From the NCBI GenBank assembly GCA_029821235.1, contig JALGTT010000141.1:1-5995 (forward strand): a stretch of 5,995 nucleotides of DNA, written 5' to 3'. Of the stretch, positions 1-4,224 are shown in pieces. The notes under the pieces were generated by a model. It was not told the origin of the DNA. It saw only the letters and a list, made by a program, of their open reading frames with translations, and did not search any database. A program made the translations under genes and the position numbers. Source of the stretch: Candidatus Hebobacteria bacterium. GTDB lineage: Bacteria; Armatimonadota; Hebobacteria; Hebobacterales; Hebobacteraceae. Position 1 is the stretch's first letter; each line of letters starts with the position of its first letter.

Positions 1-52
1 TGCCCGCGCGCGCCCCCGTGGGATCAGTCTTCTCGATGGTGAAATCCAGCAC
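1..52 (-). CDS. tgt: Start of a gene running off the left edge, probably queuine tRNA-ribosyltransferase (partial, N-terminus only)
   Basis: Seventeen codons are visible from a GTG start at 52-50: M(V)LDFTIEKTDPTGARAG. The start is chosen because GGAG (minus strand, 62-59) lies six bases upstream, an in-frame TGA lies just before it, and a consensus promoter sits about 22 bases upstream of the start. From memory of the family, tRNA-guanine transglycosylases begin with a short beta strand followed by a K-T-x-x-x-G-A-R-x-G segment (Bacillus-type enzymes read KTCKQTGARLG), which this matches well. The enzyme exchanges guanine 34 in the anticodon of GUN tRNAs for queuine or preQ1. The catalytic aspartates and zinc site would lie outside the window, so the identification rests only on this N-terminal resemblance. 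It does not appear co-transcribed with the epimerase gene upstream, because a terminator and its own promoter lie between them. Confidence 0.55.
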   Translation of the reverse strand, partial: MLDFTIEKTDPTGARAG

Positions 53-80
53 GATGGGCTCCAGAGGTCAGTCGGCGGGG

Positions 81-109
81 AGTATACGAGGGGCCGCGAA
101 GGGTGTCAA
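81..109 (-). promoter_or_regulatory. Consensus sigma70-type promoter for the tgt-like gene
   Basis: On the minus strand a perfect TTGACA (109-104) and TATACT (86-81, five of six matches to TATAAT) are separated by exactly 17 bases. The expected transcription start is near 74, giving a leader of about 22 nt that contains the GGAG ribosome binding site at 62-59. This is the best promoter in the window. Confidence 0.85.
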
Positions 110-120
110 GGCGAGCCATT

Positions 121-145
121 GTAGCGCAGGTTCCCCAACCTGCGC
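121..145 (+). repeat. GTAG-headed hairpin repeat (REP-like), copy A
   Basis: GTAG (121-124) is followed directly by a perfect stem, CGCAGGTT (125-132) and AACCTGCG (137-144), around a CCCC loop; G124/C145 extend the stem by one pair. A GTAG tetranucleotide next to a short palindrome is the layout of REP elements. It lies just upstream of the -35 box of the tgt-like gene. Its counterpart at 2948-2973 has a different stem sequence but the same head, TT/AA inner pairs and pyrimidine loop. Confidence 0.65.
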
Positions 146-229
146 CCGGCCCGCCAGGGCCGACCCCGCTCCCGGACACACCAATCCCCACCGCTGCCTG
201 CCCGCGGCGCAGACGTGTCCGCCGGCCGT

Positions 230-255
230 GTGGCGCAGATTTTCAATCTGCGGCC
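230..255 (+). repeat. GTGG-headed hairpin repeat (REP-like), copy B
   Basis: GTGG (230-233) is followed by CGCAGATT (234-241), loop TTC (242-244) and AATCTGCG (245-252), a perfect 8-bp stem, then GCC. The 26-base unit matches the reverse complement of 3006-3031 at 24 of 26 positions, and both differences fall in or beside the loop. Two near-identical copies about 2.8 kb apart in opposite orientations make this a genuine dispersed repeat. Confidence 0.75.
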
Positions 256-274
256 GTTACGCGCCTTCCCTCCC

Positions 275-329
275 TGTCATTCCGAGCCCGAGTGCCGCAG
301 GCGCTCGGCCGTGAGAACGCGAGGAATCC
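275..329. repeat. TGTCATTCCGAG...GAGGAATCC palindromic intergenic element
   Basis: The outer arms ATTCC (279-283) and GGAAT (323-327) are complementary. Inside them CCGAGTGCC (288-296) pairs with GGCGCTCGG (300-308), with one G-T wobble, around a GCA loop. From memory, variants of the phrase TGTCATTC(C/T)GAG...GAGGAATC recur between genes in several environmental bacterial lineages; only one copy is present here, so that comparison is unverified. Confidence 0.45.
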
Positions 330-333
330 ATTG

Positions 334-358
334 GGCGACGCATGCGAAGCGCGTCGCC
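334..358. repeat. Stem-loop with 8-bp arms
   Basis: GGCGACGC (334-341) and GCGTCGCC (351-358) form a perfect 8-bp stem around a 9-base loop. No T-run follows on either strand, so it is not a typical intrinsic terminator. It sits between the TGTCATTCC element and the epimerase terminator. Function unknown. Confidence 0.45.
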
Positions 359-384
359 ATAAAGACAAGCCGCCCCCCGGCCAC

Positions 385-416
385 AAAAAAGGCGGGGCAT
401 CCCTCGATGCCCCGCC
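385..416 (-). terminator. Rho-independent terminator of the epimerase gene
   Basis: A perfect 10-bp GC-rich stem (391-400 with 407-416) around a 6-base loop is followed on the minus strand by six Ts (390-385). It begins 14 bases after the epimerase stop codon. It should end the epimerase transcript before the tgt promoter. Confidence 0.9.
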
Positions 417-430
417 TTCCATCCAACTCC

Positions 431-1282
431 CTACATCTTCAAGATCTTGTCCATCGCGTTCGACGTATTCTCCAACCTGGTCTCCGGTGCGAACGCGTAG
501 CCGGGGATCATCTCGGCGATGAGGTAATCGTCGTAGCCCACCTCGCGCAGGGCCTTCATTACCTCCGGCCAGTTCACGTCTCCCTCCAGCAGGTCCACGA
601 ACCCGTCCAGGGTGCCAACGCTCTTGCGGAAGTCCTTCACGTGCACCTTCTTGATTCGCTTACCGAGGATGCGAATCCACTGCTCCGGCAGGCCCGTGAG
701 GAGGATGTTGCCGACATCGAAGAACCAGCCGATATACTCGCTGCCGAAGGAGTCCACGAAGTCTCGCGCCTCCAGCGGGCTGAGGAAGAGTTTGTTCCAC
801 ACGTTCTCGATGCCGATCGCCACCTTGTTCTTCTCGGCCACGGGCAGGACGGCCTTGATGGACTCCCGGACGCGCTCCACCGCGACGTCATACGGCACGA
901 TCTCCGCGTCGGGGTTGAAGAAGATCTCCACCGCGCCGGGGACGACCAGGATGCCCGTGGCGCCCAACTGCCCGGCCACCTCCAGGCAGCGGGTGACGAT
1001 GTGCTGTCCCTTCTCCCGCTCGGCGGGGTCGCTGGCGGTGAGGGGATGGGCCCACAGATCGCCGCAGGTCACCGAGGCCGGCTCCAGACCGTTCGCGTCC
1101 AGGATCTTCTTGATCCCGGCCACGTCGGCCTCGCTCATGTCCAGGCTGAGCGGCCCCTCCGCGAAGAGACACACCTCGATCCCCTGATACCCCATCGCCT
1201 TCGCCTCTTTCGCAGCCTCGGCGAGATCCTTCTTCCCCTCCAGTCCACCCGGAAACGACCAGTAATTGATGCCTTTCTTCAT
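431..1282 (-). CDS. Sugar phosphate isomerase/epimerase (xylose isomerase-like TIM barrel)
   Basis: A 283-residue protein with the (beta/alpha)8 fold of the AP-endonuclease-2 / xylose-isomerase-like superfamily, which includes D-tagatose 3-epimerase, L-ribulose-5-phosphate 3-epimerase and hydroxypyruvate isomerase. The expected metal ligands are all visible: Glu159 (IGIEN), Asp189 (FFDVGN), His214 (KVHVKD) and Glu257 (IAEM). Strand 1 is KKGINYW and strand 2 is GYQGIEV near residue 31. Length is normal for the family. The ATG at 1282 is preferred over the open frame reaching 1387, because AGGAGG (1296-1291) lies eight bases upstream and the extra 35 residues are low-complexity and unlike the family. 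It probably acts in the cytosol on a keto-sugar or its phosphate, but the substrate cannot be read from sequence. It is a single-gene unit: divergent from rlmD and closed by a strong terminator. I see no clear promoter in the 113-bp divergent gap on its strand. Confidence 0.9.
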   Translation of the reverse strand: MKKGINYWSFPGGLEGKKDLAEAAKEAKAMGYQGIEVCLFAEGPLSLDMSEADVAGIKKILDANGLEPASVTCGDLWAHPLTASDPAEREKGQHIVTRCLEVAGQLGATGILVVPGAVEIFFNPDAEIVPYDVAVERVRESIKAVLPVAEKNKVAIGIENVWNKLFLSPLEARDFVDSFGSEYIGWFFDVGNILLTGLPEQWIRILGKRIKKVHVKDFRKSVGTLDGFVDLLEGDVNWPEVMKALREVGYDDYLIAEMIPGYAFAPETRLENTSNAMDKILKM

Positions 1283-1358
1283 TTGACGAGCCTCCTCGTG
1301 TTTGACGCTCCGTGTGCTCAGTCTCTTCTCCATTCGCCCCTCGCCGCCCTGCCGCGAG

Positions 1359-1387
1359 GTGACGGGAGAGCGCGCCCGTGTTACCAT
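1359..1387 (+). promoter_or_regulatory. Possible promoter for rlmD with very short or absent leader
   Basis: GTGACG (1359-1364) and TACCAT (1382-1387) are 17 bases apart, and TGT immediately before the -10 box resembles an extended -10. Each hexamer matches consensus at four of six positions. Transcription would start near 1394, only a base or two before the ATG at 1396. The match is moderate. Confidence 0.4.
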
Positions 1388-1395
1388 GAGGCGCC

Positions 1396-2751
1396 ATGAG
1401 CGATACCGACACTAGCGCCGGGCTTACCGTGGGACAGACCGTTCCCCTTCACCTCGACTCCCTCGCTGTCGGCGGGGAGGCGGTGGGGCGGCACGAGGGG
1501 ATGGCGGTGTTCGCCATGTGGGGCTGCCCCGGCGACGAGGTCGAGGTGGAGATCACCGAGGTGGCGGCGAGGTTCGCGCGCGGGGTGGTGAAGCGGGTGG
1601 TCTCGCCATCGCCGGACCGGGTGGAGCCCAAGTGCCCGCACTTCGGGGAGTGCGGGGGGTGCCAGTGGCAGCACATCTCCTATCCCGCCCAACTGCGCCA
1701 CAAGGCCGCGCTGGTGCGGGAGGCGCTCACCCGCATCGGCCGCCTGCCCGAGGTGGAGGTGGTGGAAACGGTGGGGATGGAGCGGCCGTGGGGCTATCGG
1801 GGACGGACCGTGTATCGCGCGGCAGGGGAGGGCTTCGCCTTCGGGTTCACCCGCCACCACAGCCACGACGCGGTCGTCCCGGCCCAGTGCCCGATTCAGC
1901 ATCCCCTCGCGGAGAGAGTGCGCGCCGCGCTGGCCGACATCCTGCCTCGGGTGGCCGGCGACCCGGCGGACCGCGCAGCCGTGTACAAACTCGAAGTCGG
2001 GGCGTCGTTCGCGGACGAGCGAGCGATGGCGCTGCTGGTGTGTGAGGGGCGGCCGGAGTTCGTCATCTCTGCGGCAAAGGAGTTGATGGCCGAAGTGCCG
2101 GAGGTGACCGGGGTGTGCGCGGCGCGGCAGCGGGGGCCGAACGCGAAGCGCCGCTCACCCGCAGAACTGGTGGCGGGCAATCCATACCTGACCGAGCAGT
2201 TGGGCGAGGGGAGATACCGCGTGTCGCCGGACTCCTTCTTCCAGGTCAACCCGCGGCAGGGGGCGCGGCTGGCCGCGCTGGTGGAAGAGTGGGCTGGGGT
2301 GAAGGAGACCGATGTGGTGGTGGACGCGTATTGTGGAGTGGGCGCGTTCCTCCTTCCCCTGGCGCGCCGGGCGAAGTCGGCGATAGGAATCGAGTCCGAC
2401 GAATCGGCGATCGGCGACGCGCGCGCCAATGTCCGCGCCTGGCGGCGGCGGAATGTCAAACTCTACCGCGGCCGGGTGGAACACGTCCTGCCGCGCCTGG
2501 CCCACCGGGAAGTGCAGGCGGACATCGTGGTGCTCGACCCGCCGCGGAAGGGCTGTGGGGCCATCGTGTGCGAGGCCGCGGCGAAGTTGGGCCCGCGCCG
2601 CATCCTCCTCGTCTCATGCCACCCCGCCACCCTGGCGCGGGACCTGAGAACCCTCACCGACCACGGCTACGCCGTCCGCCGCCTCCAGCCGGTAGACATG
2701 TTCCCCCACACCTGGCACGTGGAAGCCGTCGCGCTCTGCGAGCGTCTGTAG
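1396..2751 (+). CDS. rlmD: 23S rRNA (uracil-C5)-methyltransferase, RlmD/TrmA family, with TRAM domain and Fe-S cysteines
   Basis: A 451-residue S-adenosylmethionine-dependent methyltransferase that adds a methyl group to C5 of a uridine in RNA; RlmD acts on U1939 of 23S rRNA in E. coli. Domains in order: TRAM RNA-binding domain (about residues 11-70, GQTVPLHLDSLAVGGEAVGR); [4Fe-4S] ligands Cys80, Cys86, Cys89 and Cys165; central domain to about 275; and the Rossmann methyltransferase domain with FFQVN (281-285), DAYCGVG (310-316), acidic Glu333, DPPRKGC (381-387), catalytic Cys408 in SCHPATLARD, and Glu443 in HTWHVEAV as the expected base. All key residues are intact, and length is close to the 433 residues of the E. 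coli enzyme. GAGG (1388-1391) lies only four bases before the ATG. The exact target is uncertain, since RlmC, RlmCD and RlmD share this architecture. The gene is divergent from the epimerase and convergent with the UroD-like gene. Confidence 0.93.
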   Translation: MSDTDTSAGLTVGQTVPLHLDSLAVGGEAVGRHEGMAVFAMWGCPGDEVEVEITEVAARFARGVVKRVVSPSPDRVEPKCPHFGECGGCQWQHISYPAQLRHKAALVREALTRIGRLPEVEVVETVGMERPWGYRGRTVYRAAGEGFAFGFTRHHSHDAVVPAQCPIQHPLAERVRAALADILPRVAGDPADRAAVYKLEVGASFADERAMALLVCEGRPEFVISAAKELMAEVPEVTGVCAARQRGPNAKRRSPAELVAGNPYLTEQLGEGRYRVSPDSFFQVNPRQGARLAALVEEWAGVKETDVVVDAYCGVGAFLLPLARRAKSAIGIESDESAIGDARANVRAWRRRNVKLYRGRVEHVLPRLAHREVQADIVVLDPPRKGCGAIVCEAAAKLGPRRILLVSCHPATLARDLRTLTDHGYAVRRLQPVDMFPHTWHVEAVALCERL

Positions 2752-2768
2752 CTTGCGTGGCGGGCAAA

Positions 2769-2867
2769 GGTCCCTAGGCCTAAAGGCCGGGATGTGGCTA
2801 GGTCTGCCTCGGGCAGACCGCCATGGCGGCCAGAGGCCTAGCCAGCGGTCCCTAGTGGGACCTAGCC
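2769..2867. repeat. CTAG-rich nested palindrome block downstream of rlmD
   Basis: About 100 bases contain consecutive palindromes: TAGGCCTA (2775-2782); GGTCTGCC/GGCAGACC (2801-2808, 2812-2819) around TCG; the 12-base perfect palindrome CCGCCATGGCGG (2818-2829); and GGTCCC/GGGACC (2847-2852, 2857-2862) around TAGT. Enclosing arms are TGGCTAGG/CCTAGCCA (2795-2802, 2837-2844), or alternatively GGCTAGGTC/GACCTAGCC (2796-2804, 2859-2867). GGTCCCTAG occurs twice in direct orientation (2769-2777, 2847-2855). There are five CTAG tetramers in 92 bases. It starts 17 bases after the rlmD stop and lacks a T-run, so it may shield or end the rlmD transcript, but it is not a classical terminator. Confidence 0.6.
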
Positions 2868-2871
2868 ATGT

Positions 2872-2891
2872 GCCCGCCCTACAGCAGGGGC
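2872..2891. repeat. Inverted partner of the 2942-2958 repeat segment
   Basis: GCCCGCCCTACAGCAGGGGC here is the reverse complement of GCCCCTGTAGGGCGGGC (2942-2958) apart from three extra bases. The core CCGCCCTACA, or its complement TGTAGGGCGG, occurs four times in this intergenic stretch: 2874-2883, 2925-2934, 3090-3099 and, inverted, 2947-2956. No good stem follows the GTAG here, so it looks like a partial copy. Confidence 0.55.
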
Positions 2892-2907
2892 GCGATGCGA
2901 GGCGGTG

Positions 2908-2933
2908 GGGCGGCGTAGACTGCTCCGCCCTAC
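2908..2933 (-). repeat. GTAG-headed hairpin repeat (REP-like), copy C
   Basis: On the minus strand GTAG (2933-2930) leads into GGGCGG (2930-2925), an 11-base loop, and CCGCCC (2913-2908). The first stem base is the G of GTAG. The loop is longer than in the other copies, so the folding is less certain. Confidence 0.5.
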
Positions 2934-2947
2934 AAAGGCATGCCCCT

Positions 2948-2973
2948 GTAGGGCGGGCTTTCCCAAGCCCGCC
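2948..2973 (+). repeat. GTAG-headed hairpin repeat (REP-like), copy D
   Basis: GTAG (2948-2951) is followed by GGCGGGCTT (2952-2960), loop TCCC (2961-2964) and AAGCCCGCC (2965-2973), a perfect 9-bp stem. Compared with copy A at 121-145, both arms have changed together while pairing is kept, which suggests the structure is what is preserved. Confidence 0.7.
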
Positions 2974-3005
2974 TGTATTCGGGCCTCGCGGCGCTAAAGC
3001 GCAGG

Positions 3006-3031
3006 GGCCGCAGATTGCAAGTCTGCGCCAC
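3006..3031 (-). repeat. GTGG-headed hairpin repeat (REP-like), copy E
   Basis: On the minus strand GTGG (3031-3028) is followed by CGCAGACT (3027-3020), loop TGC and AATCTGCG (3016-3009), an 8-bp stem with one mismatch or wobble, then GCC. It is 24/26 identical to 230-255 in opposite orientation. Confidence 0.75.
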
Positions 3032-3079
3032 GACTGGAGGCGGCGGGCGTAGGCACCATACTTCGCCAAGGCTACGTAT

Positions 3080-3098
3080 GGCAGGCGGCCCGCCCTAC
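3080..3098 (-). repeat. GTAG-headed hairpin repeat (REP-like), copy F
   Basis: On the minus strand GTAG (3098-3095) is followed by GGCGGGC (3094-3088) and GCCTGCC (3086-3080). They can pair with one G-T wobble, leaving a tight loop of about three bases once the innermost pair opens. It shares the GTAGGGCGGGC half with copy D. The remaining bases to 3159 hold a GGAGATCTCC palindrome (3148-3157) and no T-run, so no classical terminator for the UroD-like gene is seen. Confidence 0.5.
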
Positions 3099-3159
3099 AT
3101 AAAGAAGAGCGTAGCGAGCAACGTCAGAACGAAAGGGGGCGGGGCGCGGAGATCTCCCC

Positions 3160-4224
3160 CTACAGGCGCCCGTACTCCTCCACCGCTTCCACGAAGGCGA
3201 CGATGTTTTCCCACGGGACCTCGGGCTCGATCACATGGGTGGGGGCGAGGAGCAGGCCTTCGGGACCGACGGTTTCGATGCGTTCCTTGACCACGCGGCG
3301 TACCTCGTCCGGGGTGCCGAAGGGAAGGGTGGTCTGGGTGCCGATGGTTCCCCAGAAGGCGAGCCGGTCACCGTACTCGCGTTTTATCTCCGCGGGGTCC
3401 ATGCACTCCGGCTGCACGGGGTTGAGGATGTCCACGCCCACATCTATCAGGTCGGGGATGATGGGCTCCACATTGCCGTCGGTGTGGTAGAAGACGAGGA
3501 TATCGGGCTTCACCCGTTTGGCGACCGAAATCACGTCGGCCACCCGCGGCTTGATCCACTGCCGCCAGCAGGCGGGGCTCATGATCATGCCCTGCTGCCA
3601 GCCCACATCATCGCCCAGCCGCAGCACATCCACCCCGGCCTGCGCCAGCCGTCTCGCGGACTCCACCAGCACGTGGTTGAGGGTGTCGAGGATGGCCACC
3701 GCCATCTCCGGGCTATCGTAGAAGTCCAACAGCAGTTGCTCCTGGCCGCGCATGTACCAGGCCTGCTCGTAGAGTTGGCAGGGCGGACCGGCGCAGACGG
3801 GATAGCCGGCGTCGTGCCAGGCCTCCACCTCCGCGGGGATGTGCTCCCAGCGATAGGGAGCGAGGACATCCGGCCACGGATAGGCCGCGATCTCGCGCGG
3901 GCTGACGGCATTCCGCAGCGGATGGAGGTGGCGCCAGAAGTGATAGAACCGGGCCGACCGATAGCCGATGCCCCATTCGTCTATCTCATCCGGTCGCTGG
4001 TCGAGGTCCAGGAAGTATGCGGTGAAATCGTGCTGCGCCCTGGTGGGCGCGATTCCCACGCCTCTGGTGTCGAGGCGGAAGTGCTCGGCCACGCTGACTC
4101 CCTCGCCCACCCGCCGCACGAACTCCTCCTGCTTGGGCTCGGTGAGGCTCAGCTCTTTGGGGATCCGATCCGGTCGCTGGCGGCGGAGCGCGGTGAGGAC
4201 GCGTTCGCGGGGAGACATGCTCAT
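3160..4224 (-). CDS. Uroporphyrinogen decarboxylase (UroD)-family protein, not canonical HemE
   Basis: A 354-residue protein with the UroD/MtaA-type TIM-barrel fold. The N-terminus (SPRERVLTALRRQRPDRIP) is the family's opening helix. LGDDVGWQQG (203-212), FYHTDGNVEPIIPDLIDVG (245-263), ILNPVQPECMDP (266-277), the family motif FWGTIGTQTTLPFGTPDEV (290-308) and APTHVIEPEVPWENI (327-341) follow in the expected order. The paired N-terminal arginines (MRQAGRY region) of haem-pathway HemE are absent. Against the His-x-Cys...Cys zinc site of MtaA/MtbA methyltransferases, His247 is present, but Asp249 replaces the first Cys and no Cys lies near residue 329. Substrate and reaction are therefore unknown; a corrinoid- or methyl-transfer role is possible but unsupported. 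The ATG at 4224 overlaps the TGA of the upstream GH4 frame by four bases. A second in-frame ATG at 4218 is possible, and neither has a clear ribosome binding site, which fits translational coupling. Confidence 0.85.
   Translation of the reverse strand: MSMSPRERVLTALRRQRPDRIPKELSLTEPKQEEFVRRVGEGVSVAEHFRLDTRGVGIAPTRAQHDFTAYFLDLDQRPDEIDEWGIGYRSARFYHFWRHLHPLRNAVSPREIAAYPWPDVLAPYRWEHIPAEVEAWHDAGYPVCAGPPCQLYEQAWYMRGQEQLLLDFYDSPEMAVAILDTLNHVLVESARRLAQAGVDVLRLGDDVGWQQGMIMSPACWRQWIKPRVADVISVAKRVKPDILVFYHTDGNVEPIIPDLIDVGVDILNPVQPECMDPAEIKREYGDRLAFWGTIGTQTTLPFGTPDEVRRVVKERIETVGPEGLLLAPTHVIEPEVPWENIVAFVEAVEEYGRL

Noticed and set aside
215..1399. Long plus-strand open frame (394 codons) opposite the epimerase gene
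   Set aside because: It is antisense to a gene with clear metal ligands, RBS and terminator; its His/Arg/Leu-rich product has no recognisable motif and is a typical high-GC shadow.
2753..3052. Open frames across the convergent intergenic region (plus 2753-3052 and minus 2614-3069)
   Set aside because: The DNA is dominated by palindromic repeats and the products are compositionally odd with no RBS or motif; they are read-through of repeats.
2752..3159. CRISPR array in the repeat-rich stretch
   Set aside because: Repeats are inverted, of variable sequence and irregularly spaced, with no uniform spacers.
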